64,000 nt of DNA from Thinopyrum elongatum (GCA_011799875.1 JAAAXO010000113.1:7966-71965); one strand, 5' to 3'; positions 46,409-59,705 are shown, counted from the first letter of the stretch. Notes: generated from the sequence alone by a model not told the origin. A program made the numbers and translations.

Positions 46409-48615
46409 CTAGCCAATTTCCCTCAACATTTTTCCCAATTTTCTGTTCAGTGGAGAGCACTGTGAAGGAAGTACCATTTTTATTTATCCAAATGGTATGA
46501 AATTTTTACAGTGCCTTCATATGCCCAAATTATCATCCTCCTCCAAACTTCAGATCAGTCCATTCATTCATTTGAGTCCAGCTTCAACATTCATATTTCT
46601 GTCTAGTGTGGTACTTTGCAAAGCAAGTGACACATAGGCTCCTCCATTTGAGCTGCAAATTTTCCAAGAAAAAGTCCTTAGTAGATGATCATCCTCAGCC
46701 AAACCTCAGGCTCATTGGCCATGTGCATTTTCCCTACCACTAATCAAACACTTGGCTGCTAATTCATGTTTGAGCTTAGTTCAGTCTCCTCGTAAGATTC
46801 TTCTATTGCCTTCTTCTACCTAACACCTACCGAGGGAGTGCCCAACACACTAGACATGCCTAGGCCGGCCAGAACACGTGGCAACGCCACGGTCACGCGG
46901 TGACCACGCGGCGGGCATGCGAGTTTATGCGCTCTGGAGTTGGGGCCCTCGGCCACCATCCAAACCTCAACGTATCGCCACCAAACCATGTATTTCTGAT
47001 TAAATAGATACTTATGTACCTATAAATGATTTTTGTAAAAAATAAAGAGCAAACTATGAGGCAGCTGCAGTTCAAATTTGACCCGCTTCCTACTGAATCA
47101 GTGAAAATTTGTCTTTTTCACCAGAGGTGTATAAAAACTTTTGACAACCAACCGTTTTGTCAATTGTACATTAAATATGGCCTAATATATTATAAAAATG
47201 ATCTGGTCCCATTTTGCAACAAATATATGGTAGGTCCTTCACAAAAAAAAACTCATTTTGGGCACTCGAAAAATAGAAAATGAATTTTTTGTCAAAGAAA
47301 ATGAAAACTTCCTTAGGCAACATTGTTTGCCATTCCAAGATGCACCCTTGTGCACAATATGAGATCATTTGAGCAAATTATGCCATGAATGCGGGCACAA
47401 GATTTTATCATTTGGCTTGAAAGCCATGAATCTTCACACATGATAGCTCATTTCTGAGAACACTTTTTTTAAACAATTGCTGTATTACAAGTTTATTATT
47501 TTTCCTGGTAACTTGGTCACATATAATGACACAATGCGAAGGTTTTCCAATTTTTTGATTTTTTTGAATTTTTCATGCCCGTTTCAAAATGCTGTAAAAA
47601 CGGCGGGCATGACCGTTCCTAGCTAGTGGTTGAATCTTGGAAAACTTTTGGTGTTTCTCTGATTAAATAGATACTTATGTACCTAGAAATGATTTTTAGA
47701 AAAAATAAAGAGCAAACTATTGGGCAGCTGCAGTTCAAATTTGACCCGCTTCCTGCTGAATCGGCGGAAATTTGTCTTTTTTACCAGAGGTGGATCAAAT
47801 CTTTTGACACCCAACTATTTGGTCAATTGTGCATTAAATATGGCCTAAAATTTTAGGAAAATGATTTGGTCCAATTTTGCAACAAACATATGGTAGGTCC
47901 TTCACAAAAAACTCATTTTTGGCACTCGAAAAATGGAAAATGAATTTTTCGTGTAAAGAAAATGAAAACTTTCTTAGCCAACATTGTTTGCCATTCCAAG
48001 ATACACCCTTGTGCACAATATGAGGTCATTTGAAATAAAGATTTGGTAGGTTGTTGAAAAAACATTTCGGGCACTTGAAAAATAGAAAACGGCTCTTTTG
48101 TGCAATGAAAATGAAAACTCCCCTGATCAACATTGTTTGTCATCACAAGATACACACATGTACACAATATTCATTCATTTTAACAAACTATAATTGGTTA
48201 ATATGTTGAATGTTTGCCCTAAATAAGAGGATAAAAACTATAAGAGAAACATAAGCTGAATTCTGATTGGTGGAATCCGTTGTGGCATGGATCGATGACG
48301 TGGCAAACGTCCGTCCATCCGTCCATCCATACATCAATCCATCCGTCCATCCAACCCATTGCAGCCTCTCTCTCTCTCTCTCTCTCACACGCGTGGACCT
48401 TAGCCGATCTAGATCCCTTCCCACGCCAACTCCTCTCCCGGCTCCCAGATCAAGATCCCTCCGCCGCCGCCCCGTCCTCCCCTTCCTTCCGCCGCCCACC
48501 TCTCCCCTCGCCTCCGCCACCCACCTCTCCCCTCGCCGCCGGTCTACACCCTCCCCTCCCCTCCCCTCGACTCCTCCCTTGCCTCCGGCCAGAATAGTCA
48601 CTCCCGCCTTCAACC
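46409..48615 (+). repeat. Second copy of 2.2 kb near-identical repeat, starts at gap
   Basis: This matches 43999-46198 from 46420. The first 11 bases (CTAGCCAATTT) also resemble 43985-43998. It continues without a break into 48616 and beyond, so this copy connects to the right half of the CACTA element. Confidence 0.9.
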
Positions 48616-49339
48616 ACCCCCCCGTGGCTAGCTAGGGTTTCGGCCGCCACCCCTAACTTCGCTGGGATCCACCACTTCGGGCGACGGCGAGGCCAGAGAT
48701 GACCAGGTCCGGCACTAGTAAGCCCCTCCCCTCCTTCTTCGTGCACCATCTTCTCCTCACCTCATCTCGAGGGGCGCACCTCCTCTCTCTCGCGAGTCGT
48801 GACCCATCTATCTCCCACACGACTACACGCCATCAACACCGCCCATGCCAGCGGATTCCATCGGGTTCCAGGCTCCCCTCGCTTCGGGCCTTCATCCTCT
48901 CCGTCCAAATCTGTCGGGCGTGGCCCCTACCCTCGCCTGCGGTTAGGGTTTCGGTCTACTCCAACAGCGGCATGGCTCCGGTAGGTTTCTCCCCTCCATC
49001 CTTGTCGGGATCCACAGTAACCGCCGCCCCACCCTTTCCTCTTCACCGCACCTCACCTCACTTTCTATTCCTTTCCATTCTTGCAGGTCACCCAACCTCG
49101 AGGAGCATGAGAAGGACCTGCTCTGCTCTGCTCCTCTTCTTCCTTGACCATCTGTACCACCATGGCCCCGGGCTGCTGCAGCATCGAGTTTAACATGTCA
49201 GGTAACCCCTCCTTCCTACACTCCTTGCTTGCAGCAGGCCTTTTTAAGTTCCAATCTGCTAGTTTAGTTTGCCACAGTTTGGGGCTACTCCAATCTGAAC
49301 AAGTCCTTGTAGCTTGGAGTGCCTTGGGTTTCACTTAAC
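48616..49339 (+). other. Gene-leader-like segment inside CACTA element, unidentified
   Basis: GC- and CT-rich sequence with GCTAGGGTTTCGG, an ATG in AGAGATGACCAGGTCCGGC (48698) and splice-like signals (CCGGTAGGTTT near 48981, and TTCCATTCTTGCAG before GTCACCC at about 49085). A 164-codon frame from 48699 is Ser/Arg/Pro-rich with no recognisable domain. It may be a captured host-gene 5' end or a transcribed leader of the transposon. Coding is not supported. Confidence 0.35.
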
Positions 49340-50785
49340 CTGTGTGTACATGTAAGTAATAGAGGAAAAGAAAGTAAGAGAGCAATTTAGTTTCAGAGAG
49401 AAAGAGAGAGATATGCGTACATGTATAATTCGGGCAATGATTTATACATGTATTCTTGGACTACACCATGAGTGAGCATGTCTTGTTCAACTAAAAGAAT
49501 TTATTAATTGAAAAGAACCAACTCCAACAAGTGATACGTGCATGCTAATTATTATTAGATTCAAAACCTAATCGATGCCTTCTTGCACTAGGTACACCCC
49601 TGAATTTGTGGCCTGTACAACCTGATCGATGTACAACTCGTTTGCTTGAGAGCAGTTTTAGTTGATTCTTTGATGCCCCTACCTCCCTGTGATTATGCAG
49701 GTGCCTTCTTTGTTGTTATTAGTTTTTATTATCTAAAAACTACCTCCCTGGAACATTAGTTTGTTACTTGTTTCCACTGAGTGAATCCACTGATATGTAG
49801 GATATTGTTTGTTCCTTATGCCTCTCAGATCGATAATATCAGGCAGTAACACATTAATTAGTCTCTTGGTTACTTGAAATAAAATCCATGATTATGGTAT
49901 GTACTGTTTGCTCACAATTAAGTATAAGTTAAGACGCCATGTTAAGGCAAACCTGAGAACACTTGCTTATGAGAACCAACTGTACTTTTTAGATATATCC
50001 AAGTGAAGTTGTACTGTTACTATGGCAGTGAATTTATCTATGTGAGATTAGAATTTGAGTGCCATCATTCATCTTATGGCATCTTGTTCTCTGTGATAAC
50101 TGTTGACTTGCATGATACAATGTTGATTTATTATATATGGATTAGGAATATGATCATGTCTCCTGTAGAATTGGATTTCTCTGGCTGTTCCGTAAACTGA
50201 ATTTGGTTCAGTTAAAAAACTGCACTACCTGACAGTTTTGGGAAGCGAGCTTCTAACTGAAAAACGAGTTCGTTATGCTCATAATTTCATATTGGCCTCT
50301 ACATATGAGTTGTAAAGCATGTTCTAAGGTTTCCGTAGAGTACTTATTTGCTTCGTTTGGATGTACGGTTTGAGAGCAGCCGTCTATTTAGTTTGCTGTC
50401 CATAAATATAGTACAGTTTGTAAAAGCAACCAATTCATGATAAGACTTGGTGAGGCTGATGCACATAGCTACTTTCAGTACCTTGTTAACAGTGTTGATT
50501 GTTGGACAAGCTAAATCCTGTATCAGGGTCCTGTTCTTGTAAACATTATGTAAAGCTAAAATTCTTCCGTGTCTTGCTCTTTTGCTGGTGCCACTATACA
50601 TGTTCGATTGCTAGCTGTACTTGTTTCCATCTCAAATTACTTGGGTGTCATTCATATGTACATACGATAATTGTATTGCAAAAAGATCTTTTATATAAAT
50701 TCTGTTGGCTAAAGAAATAAGCTATGTACATCACACACAGAAAGGAAATCTTCTTCTTTTGTTTGTATTATTTATATAATTTCAT
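49340..50785 (+). other. AT-rich noncoding part of CACTA element
   Basis: I see no gene, RNA or repeat of note here beyond a GA-rich patch at about 49375-49410. Confidence 0.5.
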
Positions 50786-51557
50786 CAATAACTCCTCGGC
50801 TTCGGTGCCCTAGGATATTCACTTTGCAACTCCATTTATTGATTCTTCAACGCGAAATGCAGTTTGCAGGGAGCTCAATAAAGCGTGGACAGTGGTGAGG
50901 GCTCCGATGGTGGTGATGTTGTTGGGGTGGTTGTGGCCTCGTGTGCGGCAGCAAGGGCCTCCCTCCTCCAACCTAAATCGATGGCCATGGCATGGTCAAC
51001 TCTCTGTTTCCTGGATCCAAACCCCCTCCTTCATTCTATCTCTGATTCCAACATTTCCCCCTTTGCTCAATTGATTCGATCTGGGGCTGTAGGTGACCTC
51101 CATGAATGAGGAAAGGAGAGGACAAGCAGTCCCTGACGCCAAGTATGCCAAGAAATGTTGGGCCTGGCCCATGTAGCTGACAAAAATTATTCGAAAAAAA
51201 ATAAAAATGGCTTAATTGTTGGGCTCGGACCATGTAAAACACCGAACTGGACCGGGCAGATTCTTATAAATGACCTTTTCATTTGGTCACAATTTTGCCA
51301 CGTCAACTAGCCACGTCGGATCCGACGTGGCCTGGGCAGACAACTAGCGACCAAAACATAAGGTCGTAGGATCAACGACCTTTTGTTTTGGTCGTTGCCT
51401 TGAATGACCATACCATAGAGAAGTTCGTTAATTTCCATTAAAGACGGCCAGCTTTTGACCATCTATTTTTGGTCACAAAAAGGTCGCAAATGAAAAACAA
51501 TGACCATTCAGCGGCCAATAGTGATGGTCATAAGTTGACATATTTCTTATAGTGTGC

Positions 51558-52460
51558 GCTGCCTCCACTCCGGGCTGCCGCACTACCCGAGCAGCAGCCC
51601 GCAACCGCGCCGCTGCGCATCGTCACGACGACAGAACCATGCCGCCGAGCACCTCATGTCGCACCTCCCAGCACAGACGCACCGCGACCCGGCCGCGCCC
51701 GCACCTCGAGCAGCACCTCAGCTCACAGCTTCGGGGGAAACCCTTAGATCCATGGGATCGGATGATGAAGATGCTCTAGCATCGTATCGGCCCTCGGGGG
51801 CTTCGTCTTTGGAGCTAGGCATCATTAAGCGGGACCGATGGAAGTTGGTGGAGTTGACGTCGATGCTTCTGTGGCAACGATGATGGGTGTGTGCGATGTC
51901 GGAGACGCGGCAATGGTTGCGATAGTCGGCTCTTCTCCGACGTGTTCGTGGGATTACCTCGGATTGTTTTTGTTGCGGTGAAGTCGGAGCTGCGGCGGCG
52001 GGGACCCTGTGGTGACGATGACAGGCAGCAGGTGGTCTGTTCAGTGGTCTTCCGCGGCGCCAACCTTGCATAGTTCTCCTTCAGAGCTAACTTTCAGAGT
52101 CGGAGTTGTGCTGTCCTTGGCGTGGGTGGCTGAGTTTGGCGCAGGGATTCTTGTGTTTAACACAACCTCTACAGTGTGGGTTGAGTCGACATTTGTCTTC
52201 GGAGAAGTCGGAGTCGCTTGCTCGGAGATTAGCAACGGCGATGATGCCTGTTGGGGAGAAGTGATGACGATGACACCGGTGTGTGATGTTGACGAGACCC
52301 TCTATGTGAGGTGTGTGTGTGGTATTATGTGTGAGCCGCTCAGCGGTTTGTGACGGTTTTCATCCGGTTTTCCGTTTATTAACCGGGGAACTCTCTTCTA
52401 CTTTATTAGTGAGATGAGGCAAAGCTTTTGCCTCCGTTTCAAAATAAAATAAAAATAGAA
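51558..52460 (+). mobile_element. Possible 5'-truncated LINE 3' end
   Basis: GC-rich sequence ends in GTGAGATGAGGCAAAGCTTT, TGCCTCCGTTTC and AAAATAAAATAAAAAT. I recall this type of A-rich tail after a TTTTGCCTCCGTTT word from Triticeae LINE 3' ends. No reverse transcriptase is present. Short frames (for example 51552-51779) are not convincing. A diverged gene 3' end is the alternative. Confidence 0.35.
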
Positions 52461-53751
52461 CTTTAAATAAATGGATTAAATTAACAATAATTACAAACAA
52501 ATTGGTGACTTGGTCCAGACGATGTATAAAATATTCAGCACTACCAAATAAGTAACTATTTTCTTTAAATGTAACTTTTTAATCATTGAAAAAGATGCCA
52601 TGATCAAAAATGTTAATTCAACATGCCTTATGTGCATCACACACAAGTTAATTGGGGACTTAATCTACCAACAACATATTTATCACCAGGCAAAAGCATA
52701 GTATTTTATTCCAATTGAAATTCCACAATCAAAACTTTATCTCAGGAACCATATATAACATATCCTATAATGCCGAGTTAGTATATAAACACTAGATAAT
52801 TCATCTACTTGACCTAGGAAATATGTTAATTATTCTATTTAAAAGATTACTTTTATTACGACATGTTATTGTTTACATTCATCGGTCTCATACAAGCGAT
52901 AGCCTATTCGCTTTTGCTCAATATAAATGGCATGTTGTAATGTGAACTGGCTAAGCCGCACGCCATGATCTTTGTCGCACGGTCGACCATGGCTCCACTT
53001 TTCATCCCGGTGGTTGCAGCACACTTAGTAGTGAATATGCGTGGAAATGTGATCGTGATTTACTCTTTCTATAATCCAGATAATTATTTCCTTGGTTGCA
53101 AACCGAGATATTTTCACACGTATTTTTCGTACCATAGTCATACATGATTCAAGAATAAAGTCCTACATGTGAGGCTGGACCGCAAGCTGAAGCCATATGA
53201 ATGGTAATTCCATGTGCCACTACAACTTCCACTACAAATATTTTCAATTTAGTAGCTAACTTTATCTCTTCCTTTCTCATGGTGCCACTTGAGAGAAAGT
53301 TGAATATGCTAAATGTATATGTGTTTAGAAGATTGCAACATGTGAAGTTTTTTTTTGACTGGCCACTAAAAATCATATATATCACACATTTATCAATTAA
53401 ATAGCTAACAAATACATATATGTGCTCGAGGAGTCTTCTAATTCAGATTGCATCCAGTACTCAATGCCTTGAAATACAACGACAAAAGATGTGGAAATTC
53501 AAATAAATGAGATATTTAACCTCTCAACTGTGTTTACTGTAACACACAATATCAAATTTAAAATCAATATGGCGATTATTTAATTAATTAATTAAAACAA
53601 ATTCAATGTTGATAGTGATGTTTGGCCATAGTCAGAACCCAATCAAATTAGCTAATATTCAACCACATATGTCTCTCGGAGAACCATGGACGAAATTAGA
53701 ATATGAATTGCCCTAATATTCATATATTTACATGGTGATTCTTCTAAAATA
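52461..53751. other. AT-rich sequence without identified features
   Basis: I see no gene. It is AT-rich with a TTAATTAATTAATTAA run near 53580. It is repeated at 55427-56717. Confidence 0.5.
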
Positions 53752-56717
53752 CAATAACTCCTCGGCTTCGGTGCCCTAGGATATTCACTTTGCAACTCCA
53801 TTTATTGATTCTTCAACGCGAAATGCAGTTTGCAGGGAGCTCAATAAAGCGTGGACAGTGGTGAGGGCTCCGATGGTGGTGATGTTGTTGGGGTGGTTGT
53901 GGCCTCGTGTGCGGCAGCAAGGGCCTCCCTCCTCCAACCTAAATCGATGGCCATGGCATGGTCAACTCTCTGTTTCCTGGATCCAAACCCCCTCCTTCAT
54001 TCTATCTCTGATTCCAACATTTCCCCCTTTGCTCAATTGATTCGATCTGGGGCTGTAGGTGACCTCCATGAATGAGGAAAGGAGAGGACAAGCAGTCCCT
54101 GACGCCAAGTATGCCAAGAAATGTTGGGCCTGGCCCATGTAGCTGACAAAAATTATTCGAAAAAAAATAAAAATGGCTTAATTGTTGGGCTCGGACCATG
54201 TAAAACACCGAACTGGACCGGGCAGATTCTTATAAATGACCTTTTCATTTGGTCACAATTTTGCCACGTCAACTAGCCACGTCGGATCCGACGTGGCCTG
54301 GGCAGACAACTAGCGACCAAAACATAAGGTCGTAGGATCAACGACCTTTTGTTTTGGTCGTTGCCTTGAATGACCATACCATAGAGAAGTTCGTTAATTT
54401 CCATTAAAGACGGCCAGCTTTTGACCATCTATTTTTGGTCACAAAAAGGTCGCAAATGAAAAACAATGACCATTCAGCGGCCAATAGTGATGGTCATAAG
54501 TTGACATATTTCTTATAGTGTGCGCTGCCTCCACTCCGGGCTGCCGCACTACCCGAGCAGCAGCCCGCAACCGCGCCGCTGCGCATCGTCACGACGACAG
54601 AACCATGCCGCCGAGCACCTCATGTCGCACCTCCCAGCACAGACGCACCGCGACCCGGCCGCGCCCGCACCTCGAGCAGCACCTCAGCTCACAGCTTCGG
54701 GGGAAACCCTTAGATCCATGGGATCGGATGATGAAGATGCTCTAGCATCGTATCGGCCCTCGGGGGCTTCGTCTTTGGAGCTAGGCATCATTAAGCGGGA
54801 CCGATGGAAGTTGGTGGAGTTGACGTCGATGCTTCTGTGGCAACGATGATGGGTGTGTGCGATGTCGGAGACGCGGCAATGGTTGCGATAGTCGGCTCTT
54901 CTCCGACGTGTTCGTGGGATTACCTCGGATTGTTTTTGTTGCGGTGAAGTCGGAGCTGCGGCGGCGGGGACCCTGTGGTGACGATGACAGGCAGCAGGTG
55001 GTCTGTTCAGTGGTCTTCCGCGGCGCCAACCTTGCATAGTTCTCCTTCAGAGCTAACTTTCAGAGTCGGAGTTGTGCTGTCCTTGGCGTGGGTGGCTGAG
55101 TTTGGCGCAGGGATTCTTGTGTTTAACACAACCTCTACAGTGTGGGTTGAGTCGACATTTGTCTTCGGAGAAGTCGGAGTCGCTTGCTCGGAGATTAGCA
55201 ACGGCGATGATGCCTGTTGGGGAGAAGTGATGACGATGACACCGGTGTGTGATGTTGACGAGACCCTCTATGTGAGGTGTGTGTGTGGTATTATGTGTGA
55301 GCCGCTCAGCGGTTTGTGACGGTTTTCATCTGGTTTTCCGTTTATTAACCGGGCAACTCTCTTCTACATTATTAGTGAGATGAGGCAAAGCTTTTGCCTC
55401 CGTTTCAAAATAAAATAAAAATAGAACTTTAAATAAATGGATTAAATTAACAATAATTACAAACAAATTGGTGACTTGGTCCAGACGATGTATAAAATAT
55501 TCAGCACTACCAAATAAGTAACTATTTTCTTTAAATGTAACTTTTTAATCATTGAAAAAGATGCCATGATCAAAAATGTTAATTCAACATGCCTTATGTG
55601 CATCACACACAAGTTAATTGGGGACTTAATCTACCAACAACATATTTATCACCCGGCAAAAGCATAGTATTTTATTCCAATTGAAATTCCACAATCAAAA
55701 CTTTATCTCAGGAACCATATATAACATATCCTATAATGCCGAGTTAGTATATAAACACTAGATAATTCATCTACTTGACCTAGGAAATATGTTAATTATT
55801 CTATTTAAAAGATTACTTTTATTACGACATGTTATTGTTTACATTCATCGGTCTCATACAAGCGATTGCCTATTCGCTTTTGCTCAATATAAATGGCATG
55901 TTGTAATGTGAACTGGCTAAGCCGCACGCCATGATCTTTGTCGCACGGTCGACCATGGCTCCACTTTTCATCCCGGTGGTTGCAGCACACTTAGTAGTGA
56001 ATATGCGTGGAAATGTGATCGCGATTTACTCTTTCTATAATCCAGATAATTATTTCCTTGGTTGCAAACCGAGATATTTTCACACGTATTTTTCGTACCA
56101 TAGTCATACATGATTCAAGAATAAAGTCCTACATGTGAGGCTGGACCGCAAGCTGAAGCCATATGAATGGTAATTCCATGTGCCACTACAACTTCCACTA
56201 CAAATATTTTCAATTTAGTAGCTAACTTTATCTCTTCCTTTCTCATGGTGCCACTTGAGAGAAAGTTGAATATGCTAAATGTATATGTGTTTAGAAGATT
56301 GCAACATGTGAAGTTTTTTTTTGACTGGCCACTAAAAATCATATATATCACACATTTATCAATTAAATAGCTAACAAATACATATATGTGCTCGAGGAGT
56401 CTTCTAATTCAGATTGCATCCAGTACTCAATGCCTTGAAATACAACGACAAAAGATGTGGAAATTCAAATAAATGAGATATTTAACCTCTCAACTGTGTT
56501 TACTGTAACACACAATATCAAATTTAAAATCAATATGGCGATTATTTAATTAATTAATTAAAACAAATTCAATGTTGATAGTGATGTTTGGCCATAGTCA
56601 GAACCCAATCAAATTAGCTAATATTCAACCACATATGTCTCTCGGAGAACCATGGACGAAATTAGAATATGAATTGCCCTAATATTCATATATTTACATG
56701 GTGATTCTTCTAAAATA
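53752..56717 (+). repeat. 2,966-bp tandem duplication, copy 2
   Basis: Nearly identical to 50786-53751. Differences seen by eye are about six substitutions (near 55331, 55354, 55367, 55653, 55867 and 56022). It carries a second copy of the CACTA right end (to 54520, again followed by TGC) and of the LINE-like tail (54524-55426). It ends at 56717, where sequence diverges. Confidence 0.95.
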
Positions 56718-56762
56718 AATGATAAATTTATTCTCTCAACTATAGGGCGGGTGTAGGCTACA

Positions 56763-57828
56763 TTGATGTCTAATACACAACCTTTCTTCTTGTAGACTCG
56801 TGTTGGGCCTCCAAGCGCAGAGTTTTTTAGGACAGTAGCAAATTTCCCTCAAGTGGATGAGCTAAGGTTTATCAATCCATGGGAGGCGTAGGATGAAGAT
56901 GGTCTCTCTCAAACAACCCTGCAATCAAATACAAGAAACCTCTTGTGTCCCCAACACACCAAATACAATGGTAAATTGTATAGGTGCACTAGTTCGGCGA
57001 AGAGATGGTGATACAAGTGTAGTATAGATAGTAGATATAGGTTTTTGTAATCTAAAAATAAAAAAAACAGCAAGGTAGCAATGATAAAACGAAGCACAAA
57101 CTGTATTGCCATGCTTAGAAACAAGGCGTAGGCTTCATACTATCACTAGTGCAAGATCTCTCAACAGTGATAACATAATTGGATCATATAACAATCCCTC
57201 AACGTGCAACAAAGAATCACTCCAAAAGTTCCCATCGCGGAGAACATAAGATGAAATTGTTTGTAGGGTACGAAACCACCTCAAAGTTATTCTTCCTAAT
57301 CAATCTTTTGAGCTATTCCTATAAGTGTCAAAAACAGCCATAGAGTTCATACTAAAATAACACCATATAACACGCATCAATCAACCCTAATGACACCTAG
57401 ATACTCGAATGTCACCACAAGTATCCGTGGGTTAATTATACGATGTGCATCACACAATTTCATATTCATAATATTCAATCCACCACAAAGAACTTTAAAG
57501 AGTACCCCAAGATTTCTATGGGATAAAGGAATATGAAAACTCGTATCAACCCCTATGCATTGATTACCTCAATGTCACCACGGGAATCCCCAAGTTGATA
57601 ACCGAAACATACATCAAGTGAATCAATAGAACATCCCATTGTCACCACGGATATCCCATTCCAAGACATACATCAAGTGCTCTCACATCCTAAAGATTCA
57701 ATCCGACATAACAAAACCTCAAAGGAAAAGATTCAATTCATCACAAGAAGGTAGAGATGGAAGAACACCATAAGATCCAACTATATTAAAAAAGCTCGCG
57801 ATACATCAAGATCATGCCAAATCAAGAA

Positions 57829-57865
<37 letters not shown>

Positions 57866-58102
57866 AAACACATAGCTACTGTTACATACCCTCAGCCCAG
57901 AGGGTGAACTACTCCATCCTCATCGTGGTGGCCGCCGGGAGGATGAAGATGGCCTCCGATGATGATTTCCCCCTCCGCCGGGGTGCCAGAACGGGGCCCC
58001 GATTGAGTTTTTGTGGATACAGAGGCTTGTGGTGGCGGAACTTGTCATCTTGGGTTCTTTCTGGGGGTTTGTGTATTTATAGGACTTTTTGGCGTCGGTC
58101 TC
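56763..58102 (-). mobile_element. Truncated minus-strand gypsy LTR
   Basis: The plus strand starts near TGATGTCTAATACACAACC and runs through GTGTTGGGCCTCCAAGCGC and TTCCCTCAAGTGGATGA. I recall this as a common Triticeae gypsy LTR in antisense. It ends at 58102, where another element starts. The LTR start is not seen downstream in this window. Confidence 0.6.
57832..57862. repeat. GA microsatellite
   Basis: An uninterrupted GA run of about 15 units inside the truncated LTR. Confidence 0.95.
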
Positions 58103-59691
58103 TGATTGCTTGTATCTGGGTTGGTATTTCTCCGAAGAGGAGAGAATGATGCAGCACAGCAATGGTAAGTATTTCCCTTAGTTATGAAACCAAGGTTATC
58201 AATCCAGTAGGAGAACCAAGCAACACTATGTAAACGGTACCTGCACACAAAGAACAAATACTTGCAACCCAATGCGTAAGAGGGGTTTTCAATCCCTCCT
58301 CGGTATTGAGATAGATAAAATCGTAGTAGATTGGATAAATAGATCTTGCAAAAATACAAAATAAAATAAATAAAGAAAAAGTGCAGCAAGGTATTTTTGG
58401 GTTTTTGGAATAATAGATCTGAAAACAATATGATAAAAGATAGACCCGGGGGCGGTAGATTTCACTAGTGGCTTCTCTCGAGAAGATAGCATACGGTGGG
58501 AAAACAAATTACTGTTGGGCAATTGATAGAAGAGCAAATAATTATGATGATATCCAAGGCAATGATTATGTATATAGGCATCACGTCCAAGATTAGTAGA
58601 CCGACTCCTGCCTGCATCTACTACTATTACTCCACACATCGACCGCTATCCAGCATGCATCTAGTGTATTAAGTTCATTGAGAAACGAAGTAATGCAATA
58701 AGAACGATGACATGATGTAGACAATATCAATTGATGTGGGAATAGACCCCATCTTTCTATCCTTAATAGCAACGATACATGCATGCCTCGCTACCCCTTC
58801 TGTCACTGGGTGAGGACACCGCAAGATCGAACCCATCACAAAGCACCTCTTCCCATTGCAAGAAAAATCAATCTAGTTGGCCAAACCAAACCAAAGTTTC
58901 GGAGAAGAAATATGAGGCTATAATAATCATGCATATAAGAGATCAAAGAAGACTCAAATAATATTCATAAATAGAACTGATCATAAACTCGCAATTTATC
59001 GGATCCCAACAAACACACCGCAAAAAGTCATTACATCAAATAGATCTCCAAGAACATCGAGGAGAACATTGTATTGAGAATCAAAAAGAGAGAAGAAGCC
59101 ATCTAGCTACTGCCTACGGACCCGTAGGTCTATGGTGAACTGCTCACGCATCATCGAAGGAGCACCAATTAGGATGATGAACCCCTCCGTGATCGTGTTC
59201 CCCTCTGGCAAGGTGCCGGAATAGGGCTCTAGATTGGATCTCGTGGTTCTGGAACTTGCGGCGGATGGAATTGTGTTTCGTCGACTCTCCTAGGGTTTCT
59301 GGAATATTTGGGTATTTATAGAGCTGAGAGGTGGTGGAAAGGACTCCCGTGGGCCCCACCACCCACTTGGGCGTGCCAGGGGCCTCTGGCGTGCCCTGGT
59401 GGGTTGTGGGCCCCACCGGCCTCCCCTCTGGTACTTCCTTGGCTCCGAAGTTGTCTTTTGGGATGAAAAAAATCTTCAAAAAGTTTCATTGCATTTGGAC
59501 TTTGTTTGGTACTGATATTCTGTGAAGTAAAAGACAAGCAAGAAAACAACAACTGGCACTAGGCACTATGTCAATAGGTTAGTCCCAAAAAATTGATATA
59601 TAGTTGCTATAAAATGAATGTAAAACATCCAAGAATGATAATATAATAGCAAGGGACAATAAAAAATTATAGATACGTTGGAGACGTATCA
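58103..59691 (-). mobile_element. 3' LTR of non-autonomous gypsy element
   Basis: 1,589 bp. Minus-strand start is TGATACGTCTCCAACGTATC at 59691 and end is ACAAGCAATCA at 58103. An imperfect GC-rich foldback with GTGGGCCCCACC arms lies at about 59345-59430. Confidence 0.85.
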
Positions 59692-59705
59692 GCATCCCCA
59701 AGCTT
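59692..59705 (-). promoter_or_regulatory. Polypurine tract
   Basis: The minus strand reads AAGCTTGGGGATGC directly before the LTR start. It is the same motif as at 15774-15787. Confidence 0.75.

Larger units (their letters stand above)
43176..51554 (+). mobile_element. Non-autonomous CACTA transposon with 3-bp target duplication
   Basis: The left end is CACTTACAAGAAATATGTCC. The right end, read reversed, is CACTATAAGAAATATGTCAA, a clear terminal inverted repeat. TGC precedes the left end (43173-43175) and follows the right end (51555-51557), matching the 3-bp duplication of CACTA elements. Both subterminal regions have many GACCATT / TTTTGGTC / GGTCGT motifs in both orientations (43210-43400 and 51270-51540). 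No TNP2-type transposase is found, so it needs a partner. The assembled length of 8.4 kb includes a gap and a probable artefactual repeat of 2.4 kb, so the true length may be about 6 kb. Confidence 0.85.
50786..53751 (+). repeat. 2,966-bp tandem duplication, copy 1
   Basis: It starts CAATAACTCCTCGGCTTCGG and ends at TTCTAAAATA before the same start word at 53752. It contains the last 769 bp of the CACTA element, the LINE-like segment and 1.3 kb of AT-rich sequence. The offset to copy 2 is constant at 2,966, so there are no indels. Confidence 0.95.

Noticed and set aside
51554..51883. Arg/Ser/Ala-rich frames at 51552-51883 and their duplicates at 54518-54849
   Set aside because: No domain or start context. 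They lie just outside the CACTA end in a LINE-like tail and overlap frames on the other strand.
57814..58149. 111-codon frame beginning in the GA microsatellite
   Set aside because: The frame is antisense to an LTR and crosses the border between two elements at 58103.
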